Assembly (NCBI GenBank): GCA_012064385.1 | Contig: QRDG01002536.1 | Span: forward strand, 1-64,000 | Length of the DNA stretch: 64,000 nt | Source: Puccinellia tenuiflora | Taxonomy: Eukaryota; Streptophyta; Magnoliopsida; Poales; Poaceae | Reading direction: 5' to 3' | Shown: positions 47,411 through 57,994 of the stretch, piece by piece | Layout: every line of letters begins with the position of its first letter | Numbering within the stretch: position 1 is the first letter of the stretch | Position numbers and translations under genes: made by a program | Notes under the pieces: model-generated | Seen by the model: only the letters and a program-made list of their open reading frames with translations | What the model was told of the DNA's origin: nothing | Databases searched by the model: none

Positions 47411-48574
47411 GGAGGTGTGTAGGTAGAGAGTGGTCTTGATGGGGGGGGAGAGAGTCACAGAAAGGTAGGTGCTCTATGTTAAATATATTAGCTAGTCTTT
47501 TTCATCGGTTAGGATTTTTGATATAGTTGGCTATCACATCTATTCAATATGGAGGAGATCTCAAGTTCAATACTCTGTCTGCCTGCCGCGCGTGTTATTT
47601 TTAGGGGAAATGGCTGCCATGCATATACAGGAATGACAAGTCCAATGGAAAAGCTCCTTTTGCGACCTCCTTAGTAATAATTTTATCTCGGACGGGATTC
47701 TAATGGGTGCCAAGTGGTCATATAGGTTTCTACACATTCAAGCTGCTTACACATGCAAAGAATATTATTAAGCTGGCCGATGTTAGGTAAGAGATAGGAT
47801 CGATGATGATGCGGCGACACGACTTGGCCGGTCGATAGTCTGGAATAAACAAACGTACAGATCAGCTGAGTTATCGCCTTGTCTAGTGTGTGTGTGACAC
47901 GTACGCTCCAGATAAGCGAGGGCGGAAAAACCTTGTTGCTCGAGAGCGACCTAAAATGGTTTCTTTCCATGGGAGCAAACAATTCAATCCTGGAGCACAT
48001 GAAAAGGATCAATTGTCGTGACAGCTCTGCTTCCGCATATCTAATTGGCCATCGCGACCCCATGTTAGGCGATTTTCTTCGATACGACAGGTCGAAAGCG
48101 ACCCAACGGTTTCTTTACATTGGAGCAACCTACCTAGCAAATCACATAATGAACAAAGAAATCATGAAGGACATGAAAAGGATTCCGTCGAATATACGTA
48201 TTTGCCATATGTTCTCACTCTATCTTATTCGATCGGGTGTTGGTGTTCCGTTGATCCCGTGGATCGATCAAGTAGAATGTGATCCTCTACATTAGTGAGA
48301 GATAGAGCTACCGCGTCAGTCAATTCTTAGCCTACAAATACAAGATTTATTTTTTCTTTCTAAAAAACAGCTTGACAAAAGGTTGTTATGTTAGTCACTT
48401 GGTAGATTTCCAATGAAGAAATGCGATAGTCTTCGGTAATCATGGCGAAAATAAAGAATGATGTGAGTGTGCGGAGTTGAACAAAATGGTCGTATCGATA
48501 ATGCCACGAGAGTAGTTTTTTTATTGAGAATTACTCAACCAAACGGGTAACCAGCCAACTGCATTCGCAAGGTA

Positions 48575-48781
48575 CATTCTCAAACAACTAAAATGAAGAC
48601 TTATCCAAGTAGCATTAATTGCTGGTCTAGCTAGTTGAAGATGCATTCTCAAACAACTAAAATGAAGACTTATCCAAGTAGCATTAATTGCTGGTCTAGC
48701 TAGTCCAAGATGCATTCTTAAACAACTAAAATGAAGACTTATCCAAATAGCATTAATTGCTGGTCTAGCTAGTCCAAGATG
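48575..48781. repeat. Three tandem 69-bp repeats
   Basis: The unit starts CATTCTCAAACAACTAAAAT and ends GTCCAAGATG. It occurs three times here but once in the partner region near 15155-15220. It lies 3' of rhodanese copy I. Confidence 0.92.
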
Positions 48782-48892
48782 CAATGCTTTTGGCTTGTTC
48801 CAATTTTTCCGTTCACACCCTTTCTTTTTTTTCTTCTTCTTCTACACCCAGAATGGAAGTTCGAACATCATGTACTTATTCCTGACAAATAA

Positions 48893-49438
48893 TCAGTTGT
48901 TTGCCTGATGGTTTGGTTCCTGATGGTAAGCCGCTGGCTGTGGGTTTACACTTTTGAGCACGGAGAGGTAGCCACCTTCCAAGTTCTTCACGTTCACGAA
49001 CCCCTATAAAATTTGATCGACATTTTAAGCACGGCTAGCTAACATCACAATAGCAAGAATGAACATTCAATCGATCATGATTGATCAGTCAACAGCTAAT
49101 GAACATACCGCGTCCACGAGGTCCGCGACGGCAAGCCGGGACCGCACTCCCTGGCGACACCCGACGACGATGCGGTCCTCCTTCCCGTGGAGCGCGGCGA
49201 CCTGGTCGACGAAGTGCGGGTTCCGCTCCGGCCTGCCGCGCGGCGCGACGGAGAGGTAGTAGGGCACGTTGCGGGCGCCGGCGACGTGGCCGGCGTCGAA
49301 GTCCTCCCACATCCGCACGTCGATGTAGCTGTACTGGGCCGTGGCGAGCAGCGCGCACGCCGCCTCCGCGTCCACGCTCTCCACCGGCGTCGTGGTTTTC
49401 TTGGCGCAGGTGGTGGTGGTGCTTCCCAGGGAGCCCAT
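48893..49438 (-). CDS. Rhodanese copy I, single-domain sulfurtransferase, two exons, intact
   Basis: Exon 1 is 49109-49438 (110 codons) and exon 2 is 48893-49003 (36 codons plus stop), giving 146 residues. Donor is GTATGTTC and acceptor TATAG, as in copy B. The N-terminus is MGSLGSTTTTCAKKTTTPVE. The core shows VRMWEDFDAGHVAGARNVPY, LSVAPRGRPERNPHFVDQVA and the active-site loop VGCRQGVRS. Exon 2 reads GFVNVKNLEGGYLSVLKS. A small indel relative to copy B then changes the tail to HQEPNHQANN and ends the protein earlier. It is the duplicate of copy B. The predicted role is sulfur transfer; substrate and partner are unknown. A LINE inserted about 160 bp upstream of the ATG may affect its promoter. 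Confidence 0.87.
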
Positions 49439-49535
49439 GGAGAGAAGAGTTCTGGTTGGTGGTGTGTTTGGATCCAGGAGCTGTGGAGAGAAAGAGGGGG
49501 ATGGGTAGGTGGTATATGCCTGCCGGCGTGTGTGA

Positions 49536-49543
49536 TATTTATA
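49536..49543 (-). promoter_or_regulatory. TATA box of rhodanese copy I
   Basis: TATAAATA on the - strand, about 98 bp upstream of the ATG, only about 60 bp from the poly-A end of the LINE. Confidence 0.65.
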
Positions 49544-49601
49544 GGGGAAAATGATGCCATGGCAGCCATCGATGTGGTTCACGCCCGGGTTGCTGCATCC
49601 A

Positions 49602-52600
49602 TTTTTTTTTTTTTTTTTTAAACATAAAAAAGATTTTATTCAATTAAGAGCATTTTACAGACAGCAACGTGTAAGGAAGCACGCTAGATACAGTAAGGAT
49701 GTTCTTTCCTAGACATTGTCCTGTTCCTGAACATAAGCAACGTAAAGCTAAAGATGTAGACTGAATCTTCATTGCTAGCCTTGCTTGGTGATGTGCTTTC
49801 ACGTTCATGCATCTATGGATGTGAGAAATCTTGTTGCGTTTGAAAGAGGGACATGCTTGGATCTGTGCTATCAAAGGCCTGACATGCCAAAGGCTTGAAG
49901 AAGAAAAAATATCTGTAGCTGCTGCCACTGAAACAAGGACCAAACAATCTGTATAGAAGTGAGGGTCCTGGATGTGCAGTAGGTCTGCAAGTTTGGCTGC
50001 AAGGTGCATGCCATATGCCTCTGCCTGAAGTGGAGAAGAAGCCGGAGGAGCCATAGCAGAGATGTGCACCTGCTGACAGTGTAGATTTTCCTGCAACTGA
50101 ATGATGACGCCAATTCCTGTCTTCTTTGTTGTCGAGCTCCATGCAGCATCACAGAAGATAACATTTCCTGCAAAAATAGCATTGTTCTGCACCAAAGGAT
50201 AAGGAGGAGGGGTCTGTAGGTGATTGTCCGGTTGTGATAGGAGTTGATCTTCAGTGGGTATTTATCTTCCAAATTGGCTCCCTGAATAATCGCATTGGCT
50301 GCTGCATATACTTGAGTAGGTGTGCTGAACTTCCTGTCAAACAACTCATTGTTTCTGGCTTTCCAAATACACCAAAGGTAAGTATATAAGTTGGAAATAT
50401 TAATATGAGGATGTCTAGAGGAAAGCAAAGCTTGAATCATGTCAGGAATAGAGGGGAAGGCTGCAGCTAGAGGTTCAGTTTTAATGTACCAAGGATGAGA
50501 GAACCAAGCAGCCTTGGAGAAAGGACATAGAAATAGCAAATGCATTTCATCTTCAATAGCCCCACATCTTGAGCAATTTTCTTTAATATGCTTTGAGAAT
50601 TTGCTAGCTCGCTTACCTGTAGGTAGTGCTCTTCTAAGCAGCCTCCACGCAAAAGTCTGTACTCTTGGCACCATTAGCTTGTCCTGCCAAACCTGATTTA
50701 GTAGTTGAATAATCTGTTGTGGCACAATTTTTGGGCGTTGCCTCGATGGAAGCTGGAGATTGTTGAAGCAATGTTTGTATGCGCTTTTTGGTGAGTGATT
50801 GCCTGCAGGGGTTAGTTTCCAAACCAAAGTGTCTTGGCCAGCCGTATTAATAATGGGTGTTTGTATTATAGCATTAGCAGTGTCAGGAGTAAAAAGAGAG
50901 GTAATCAGATCTACATCCCAAGCTTTGCAATTTGGCATCCAAAGGTCTTTAACCACAGCAGGATATGCAAAGGGGTGTTGTTGTATGATAAGATGATCAT
51001 AAATGGTTTCCCACCCCGAAAACCAAGGAAAACTCCATATTGAGCTGCTACCATCAACAATTTGGCAAGTAGAAGCTGAGATTAAGAGAGGTTTTACCTT
51101 GAGAATGGCAGCCCAAAAAGCTGACTTTGGCTTGTTTGGCTTTGCCCTCCAAATGGATGTGTCGTGGTGATATTTTGCCTTAAGAATCTGTGCTAGCTGG
51201 GTCTGAGGTTCTTTCGCCAACCGCCACGCCGTTGACAGGATTAACCCTTGATTGATAGCCTGCAAGTTTCTAACACCTAGACCACCAATTTTTTTATCAA
51301 TGCAAACATCAGCCCATGCTCGAAGGCACAAGCTCTTAGTGGTTTGATCATCTTTAACACCCGTCCACCAGAAATTTCTTATGATTGCAGTCAGTTTCGT
51401 GAGAAATTTTTTTGAGAACAGAATGTTTGACATATAATAAACAGGTATAGAGGAGAAAACTGATTTAATAAGTGTTAATCTGGCCGCATGAGATAGTCTG
51501 TTAGCTTTGTAAGCACTAAGCTTAGATCTGAATTTATCATAAACAAAAGCATAAGCTGCAGACCTATCTTTTGCAGGTAGAATAAGAGGATGGCCAAGGT
51601 GAACAAAGCTGCTATCAATTTCAGGAACCGGAAAGATTTGCTTGATGTCTTGTTTCAATTGCATGTCAACATTTTTACTAAATAAAATGCCAGATTTGTT
51701 CCAATTTGGGATTTGACCTGAGTTTTGGCAAAACTCTTCCAAGATACGAAAGATAGTAGTAGCTTCCTGCAAGTTAGCTTTGCCACAAAGTAGCAAGTCG
51801 TCTGCAAACATCAAAGAATGTACCCGAGGACAGTTTGGTCCAAGAGAAATACCTACCAAATTGTTTTTCTGTAGAGCGTCTTGAAGGACCAAGGAGAGCT
51901 CGTTAACTGCAAAAACAAAAAGATACGGGGACAAGGGACACCCTTGTCTTATTCCTCTGCTGCTTTTGAAATTTGCAAAAGGTTGGCCATTTATGATAAC
52001 AGAAAAATTAGGCGTAGAAATGCAGGCATGGACAAGTTTTACGAAATGGTCGTTAAGGCCTTTACGTTTTAGAGCATCAACAATGAAGTGCCACTCTATT
52101 CTATCAAAAGCTTTGGCAAGATCAATCTTTATCATGAAATCATGGCCATCGAAAGAGGACAGGGAGAACGAGTGGGCAATTTCTTGAGCAACAATTATAT
52201 TATTACTAATACGCCTGCCTTCAATGAAAGCTTGCTGAGAGGGATGAACATAGTCAGGTAAGTGTTGTTTCAATCTATTGGCTAAGGATTTTGCAATGAT
52301 TTTGTAAATAACATTACACAAGCTTATAGGTCTGAAATCAGAAGGCAGATGACAAACAAGCTTTTTTGGAATAAGTGCAATATGAGTATCATTGAGGTGA
52401 GGAGGAATGATTCCTGTGGTGTAAAAATTCCTTACCACATTAGTCACATCTTCTCCTATCCAACTCCAAGCCGAGATATAAAAAGCTACGTTGAAACCAT
52501 CTGGTCCAGGAGAGGCGTTTTTCTTCATTGATTTTAGAATTTCCCAAATCTCATGCTTGTCGGGGATTGAATTGGTGAAATCTTGTGTATCATGCGGCTG

Positions 52601-53190
52601 GGTAATACTCAAGTTGTCCCAGTCATTGTTACTAGAGGAGGAGCAGAAAATATTTCGAAAGTATCTAACAAACTCTTTAGCAATATCATCAGGATCATAC
52701 AGGGTGTTGCCCAAATTATCTTTAATAGAAATGATGCGGTTGCGACGTCTACGCTTATGGACAGCATTGTGGAAAAACGAAGTATTTCTATCACCTTGAG
52801 TAGCCCAGTGTTTTTTTGCACGCTGCCGGTAATATTCAGTGAGTTTAGTTAGGTTTTGTTCATATTGGGAGATCAGGTTTACCTCAAGAGAATGGTCTTG
52901 GAGCTGAACCGGCTGCATCTGGATGTTATTGATTTGATCCTGTATGTCATCCAACTGTTGCTGAATCGGCTTCTTTTTTTTACACCATTTCTTTAGCGTT
53001 CCTGCAAGATAAGTGGTCCTAGCATGGAAAGGTTTATGAGCAGAAGATATCCAAGCCGATTTTGCAGTGCATTGATAATCATCCTCCATAGCCCACCAGT
53101 TTTCAAACTTGAAACTAAGCTTCGGACGACGAAATTGAGATTCAGTGGAAACAAGAATGGGCGCATGATCACTAAGCATAATTGGCAAAT
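49602..53190 (-). mobile_element. LINE with near-complete ORF2, inserted in the upstream region of copy I
   Basis: An 18-bp T run (49602-49619) marks the poly-A end. On the - strand, ORF2 begins with the last endonuclease motif MLSDHAPILVS, so the element is truncated inside the endonuclease. It then runs without a stop through the reverse transcriptase: KNASPGPDGFNVAFY, IKIDLAKAFDRIEW, RGIRQGCPLSPYLF and the FADD box in HSLMFADDLLLCGK. The zf-RVT region follows (CSRCGAIEDEMHLLFLCPFS). One frameshift near 50215-50245 separates the RNase H-like domain (49644-50195) with FCDAAWS, LQAEAYGMHL and YTDC. The absence of stops implies a young insertion. Confidence 0.93.
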
Positions 53191-54160
53191 CGTGTCGACT
53201 CTATCTTCTTTGATTCTAGAGTACACACATGGAATGCAGGGAAATGTCAACTATATGTACATGCCGTATTTAATTTCAGTGAAACCAAAAGTCGAATGGG
53301 AAATCTCCCTTTGCACCCTCTTAAATAATTTGTAGGCCTTGTTTACTTCAAGAGTTCTCTAGTGGATGGGAAGAGTGGGGATGGGAGGGGATTTGGTGAA
53401 CACCCAATCCCCACAAATACTCTTCCCCTACAATACACTAGCATGGACTAGAGTTTTTGTTTTGGGTAAAAATAAGATGGTTGGTGGGGGATATCTAGGG
53501 ATTATCCTTTCAAATCTCCTAAAATACACTAGAAGTAAACAAACTAGTGGGAATTTTAGGGATTCGGGATAATCCCTTCCAATCCCCTAAAATACACTAG
53601 AAGTAAACAAGGCCGTAAGGTTCTTAATGCATCGCAAGTGGTGGTATGTATATGTGAGACACTCTCAGCATCTCGCATGTCTATGGTTGATACAGGCGTA
53701 TATATTCTAGCTAGCCGTGATCAATCGGCTGTACGTACGTAGCTGTCTACACATGCTGGAATAATTCTACATACACTGATCGATGTTCGGTAAGAGAGAG
53801 AGGGGTTGCAATAATGGACGATGCGGCGACGCGGCCCGTATGGAATAAAGAAACGCCCAGATCAGGTGAATCATCCCTTGAAAGCGACCAAACGATTTCC
53901 TTTTTACCGGAGCAAACAAATCGATCATGGAGAACATGAAAAGGATTGCAACCATCCTCCGAACTTGCTTCTGCTTATCTTATCTTATTCGCCACTTGCT
54001 CTACATTTCACCCTCACACGTGAATACACAACATGTTCTCGTCTATCTTCATCGGATCGCAAGCTCATGTTCAATTGATCCCACTTGTCACATCACTCTA
54101 GGAATTGTATCGTTCAACAATATCCGCCAAAGAACTTGGTATTGTTCATGATACGTCTTT
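53190..54160. repeat. Duplicated upstream region of copy I (partner 16070-16726)
   Basis: It continues the rhodanese upstream flank after the LINE, matching 16070-16726. It differs by a 280-bp MITE and a ~28-bp sequence (around CATGTCTATGGTTGATACAG) absent from copy 1. The GCGGCGACGCGGC module is at about 53823. Confidence 0.88.
53335..53614. mobile_element. PIF/Harbinger-like MITE
   Basis: 15-bp inverted ends GGCCTTGTTTACTTC and GAAGTAAACAAGGCC, with a 3-bp GTA direct repeat on each side (53332-53334, 53615-53617). The empty site is seen in the partner at about 16207-16212. Length 280 bp. Confidence 0.85.
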
Positions 54161-55625
54161 GTGGAATTGTTTTTTTTTTACTATGACTACGGAGGACTCT
54201 TAGAGCCGGCCTGAACTTCATTACTCAAAAAGTTGTTTATAAGACTTTGCAGCCTCTACAAGACAGGTTCAAATGAACCAGAGGTTACAAGGAGACACAA
54301 GAGAAGAGAAATAAAACGAAGAACGCACACCGACAACGCACAAGAGAGGGCCACTCCGAGGCCTCGGAGACAGTTGAATGATGAGAAGCTCATCACAACC
54401 CAAGCGCAGCAATCACAAGGAGGATCCGCAGGACATGACAGCGGAGACCCAGCGCAACGACACTGCACCATCGACGTAATCGAACAACAACGCGCATCCG
54501 AGGCCACACGGCGCGCCGACACCACTTGTGTCAGGGGTATGACCGAAAGGTCGCGCGCGGCAAGATGATGCCACGACGCTTGTGTGTCGCTGGCTGAAGT
54601 TGAAGGGCAGGGAAGATGCCCTCACCGCACATGGGGGGTCGCCGCCGTAGTCGCGGGGCGTAGCGCCACCGAGTGCAACCCCAACCCCATCTAGGTTCGA
54701 TTACCCGAAGGGTGGGCTAGCCTAGAGCACGCACGAAGACCACCCATGCCAGACACGCCACAGGATTCCGACAAGGACCCAACGCGAGGGCCTAACAACC
54801 GACAAGAGAAGCAACCACCACCGCTGCCACGGCTCACCTCGCATCGGAGAGAAGACCGCATCCATGGCCGCCATCTGCAAAACCATGGAGCACACCAGCA
54901 TGACACTGATGGCAAGACAGTGGTGGCTCAACACCCAGCCACGACGGCCCCCCACGTAGGGAGCACATCACCGCCATGGCCACCATCTGCAAAGCCACGA
55001 CACCAACCCTCCCCAGCGGCGCCCCGCTGCAGGAAGATGGCCGAGAGTAGAGGTTGCGATCCTTGCAACCACATGAGGGCACGACCGAGCGCCGTCAAAG
55101 CCGACGGTGCCCCCGGGACCGGGATCGACGGCCGGACGACCGGGGCACAGCAGCGGGAGCAGCACCCCAAGGGCACCACGCCGGCTACCAGAGGCCACCC
55201 CTCCGACGCACGGCAGGCCAGCCCGCCAGGCCCGACCGGGGCCCAGATCGGGCCCGTAGAAGCCCTCGCCGGCAGGGGCTGCCCTCGCAGCCGCAGCGGC
55301 AAGGCTGTGGACGGGACATGAACGGGGAGGCGAAGGACGGAGGCGGCTGACGAGGAGGCGAGGGCGGGTGGCGGCGGCGAGCTCAGGCGATGGTCTTCCT
55401 CCATTCCACCGAGAGGAGTTTCAAGGGGCGAATCCCCGCCGCCCCCGTCACCGGCGCCGGGCGGCCTTTGTCCGTCGGCGGCCTCGGGGGGCGACGAGGG
55501 GAGAGGAGGTTGGGGAGGAGGCGGCGGCAGGGCTAGGGTTTCCGCCCCCCCGGTCGCCTGGAGGAGCGACGCGAGGAGCCGTGTTTCATAAGTTCGTTCT
55601 GGATTATCTGCCCTTTGTGGAATTG
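54160..55625 (-). mobile_element. GC-rich retroposon with poly-A tail, copy 2
   Basis: The duplicate of 16727-18205, with the same CTTTGTGGAATTGTT flanks and T run. It differs by small indels and substitutions. The long ORFs of 158-191 codons on both strands are composition artefacts without recognisable domains. Confidence 0.75.
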
Positions 55626-56057
55626 TTGATCATGGAATTGCTTAGTTTGGGATAATCACTATCCGGAATGATTACTTAGTGGAGTTAGTCATGGTGTACT
55701 TAAATACACCCTCCTTCCATAATTCTTGTCGTGATTTTAGTTCAGAATTGAAATAAAACGATGATAATTAGTATTGTAGGACAGCCTAAGGGGTTAAGTG
55801 TGCCACGACATCTTTGTTTCTTATATATACGCAGTCACCTCTGTTTATTTATTTGTTTATTTTTAGAATTTCTCATCCAAACGGGTAACTAACCAACTGA
55901 ACTGCCCAACATAATTTCGCAATATATACATTCTCAAGCAAGAAAAATCAATGCTTACACAAGTAGCATTAATTGTTGGTCCAGTACAGGATGGATACAC
56001 GGTTGTTTATTTTCTTCAAAAATTCTAATTCTCCGTTCTTCTTCTTCTTCTTCTTCT

Positions 56058-56327
56058 TTTTTTTTTTTTGAACAGCACATGACTTAGCATAGATCAAAGA
56101 ACAAGCTTACAAGCCACGCACACACACACGCGAAGGCACCAAAAGCCACCTGCCCTGGAAAAAAACCCAGCTACACCATTGATCTCCGCCGTCGCCGGAA
56201 CGAGCCGCCGAAAACCACCCTGAATCCTGGAGGAGTGTCAAAGAAGATTTGAAGAGCCTCATGGGATGCCACCTCAACGATGGCGCAAAGAACGCTGAAC
56301 GAACATAGGCCGGGGAGAAACGCACAC

Positions 56328-56329
<2 letters not shown>
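56058..56329 (-). mobile_element. Short 5'-truncated retroposon in a CTT microsatellite
   Basis: A T run at 56058-56070 followed by about 260 bp of unique sequence splits a CTT tract that is continuous in the partner (18609-18644). CTT repeats flank it on both sides as the target duplication. No coding domain is seen. Confidence 0.7.
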
Positions 56330-56358
<29 letters not shown>

Positions 56359-56398
56359 CTTCTTCTTCTTCTTCTTCTTCTTCTTCTTCTTCTTCTTC
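56330..56398. repeat. CTT microsatellite, 23 units
   Basis: A perfect (CTT)23 tract, twice as long as the partner at 18609-18644. Confidence 0.95.
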
Positions 56399-56427
56399 CA
56401 ACGATGGAAGTCTTACATGTTGTATTC

Positions 56428-56973
56428 CTAACAATTAATCAGTTGTTGCATGGTGGTTGGTTCCCGATGATAAGCCACTGGCTGCGTGTTCACACTTTTG
56501 AGCAAGGAGAGGTAGCCACCTTCCAGGTTCTTCACATTCTTGAACCCCTGGAAATTAAAGTTGATCCACATCTTAAACACACCTATCCAGGTTCACAATA
56601 CCAAATAAATGAACATTCGATCGGGAATGATTGACAAGTCATCAACTAACAAACTTACCGCATCGACGAGGTCTGCGACGGCGAACCGGGACCGCACTCC
56701 CTGCCGGCACCCAACAAGGAGGCGGTCCTCCTTCCCGTGAAGCGCGGCGACCTGCTCCACGAACCGGTCATTCTTCACCTTGCCGCGCGTCGTGACGGAG
56801 AGGTAGTAGGGCACGTTGCGGGCGCCGGCGACGTGTCCCGCGTCGAAGTCCTCCCACATGCGCACGTCGATGTAGCCGTACTGGCCCGAGGCGAGCAGCG
56901 CGCACGCCGTCTCCGCGTCCACGCTCTCCACCGGCGACGTGCTCTTCTCAACGCTGTTTCCCAGGGAGCCCAT
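56428..56973 (-). CDS. Rhodanese copy J, single-domain sulfurtransferase, two exons, intact
   Basis: Exon 1 is 56659-56973 (105 codons) and exon 2 is 56428-56547 (39 codons plus stop), giving 144 residues. Donor is GTAAGT and acceptor TTCCAG. The N-terminus is MGSLGNSVEKSTSPVESVDA, shorter than copy C. From ACALLASGQYGYIDVRMWED onward the domain equals copy C, including HVAGARNVPYYLSVTTRGKV and the active-site loop VGCRQGVRS. The C-terminus is GGYLSLLKSVNTQPVAYHRE with one substitution. It is the duplicate of copy C. Sulfurtransferase activity is inferred from the loop cysteine. Regulation is unknown beyond a TATA box 75 bp upstream. Confidence 0.88.
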
Positions 56974-57047
56974 GGAGCAAAATGTGTGGGGATATATGGG
57001 TTGGTGGTGGTGTCTGGTGTGGAGAGATAACTGGTGCCGGCGTGGGT

Positions 57048-57055
57048 TATTTATA
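57048..57055 (-). promoter_or_regulatory. TATA box of rhodanese copy J
   Basis: TATAAATA on the - strand, about 75 bp upstream of the ATG, in the same context as in copy C. Confidence 0.65.
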
Positions 57056-57563
57056 GCGGGGAAGGCTGCCATGGCAACGATATGATACACGGCCGGGTAG
57101 CCGCGTCCATCACCTCCGTGTCAACCCTATCTTTTTGGGAAGATTGGATATCTCATTTTGCTTCCTCCTACTAATTAATTAGTAAGATTTATAGTGACAG
57201 GTGGGCATTTTTTTACTACGACAATCAGTCATCGATCAAGACATTAATTACGATCTTGCGTGTGTATGGCTGATGCGAAAATCACTGCTGCACATGGCCA
57301 GCCTTGATCGATCGATCAGGCATGGAATTAGTTGATGGAATATTAGCTGGTGTTAGGTAATTAGAGGACAAGTCCAGATCATTGCCATCAATCGATGATA
57401 TGCGGCGACACGACCCGGCCGCCTCGAATAAACAAACGCCGAGATCAGTTCAAGTATCCTGATGTCTAGTGTGCAACACGTATATATGCTGCCGATAAGC
57501 ATACGTGTAGAAAAGATCCTGGTGCTCGAGAGCGGGACAAACAATAATCCAATGATGTAGCAC

Positions 57564-57994
57564 GTGAAAAGGAGAGTGCGGACGAACAGTGCCCGAGCTC
57601 ACCTGCACCCTTTTTCTCTCGCGAAATTCAAAAAATAGTAAAACTTTTCGAAAAAATCTGAAAAAAATTGGGTGCATATGTATACAAGTTCTTCACATCC
57701 GTGAAAATTTTTAGAATAAAATGACATTCTATGCGCTCTGTGCAAAAAAGACAACCCGAGTTGTCAGAAAAAAATTTGAATACACATGTTTTCAATGTCT
57801 TATTTTGTCTTTTTTGCATAGAGCGCATAGAATGTCATTTTATTCTAAAAATTTGCACGGATGTGAAGAACTTGTATACATATACACCCCATTTTTTTCA
57901 GAATTTTTCGAAAAGTTTTACTATTTTTTGAATTTTGTGAAATCCAAGGGTGCAGGTGAGCTCGGGCTCACCTGCGAGTTTTCCGTGAAAAGGA
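57564..57994. mobile_element. Mutator-like MITE with very long inverted arms
   Basis: A 10-bp direct repeat GTGAAAAGGA (57564-57573, 57985-57994) flanks 411 bp. The two halves are inverted copies: GCCCGAGCTCACCTGCACCC at the left pairs with GGGTGCAGGTGAGCTCGGGC at the right, continuing inward through TTCTTCACATCCGTG/CACGGATGTGAAGAA. The empty site is present in the partner near 19838. Confidence 0.88.

Larger units (their letters stand above)
45987..48070. repeat. Segmental duplication, partner of 258-593 plus 13060-14830
   Basis: Near-identical in order and sequence to the left segment, including the MITE at 46152-46305, the C-rich tract near 46356 and copy H with its solo LTR. It lacks the 12.5-kb nested insertion. 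Confidence 0.9.

Noticed and set aside
48521..48784. Triplicated MHLGLARPAIN peptide repeat as a real protein
   Set aside because: It is simply the translation of the 69-bp tandem DNA repeat in the 3' flank of copy I.
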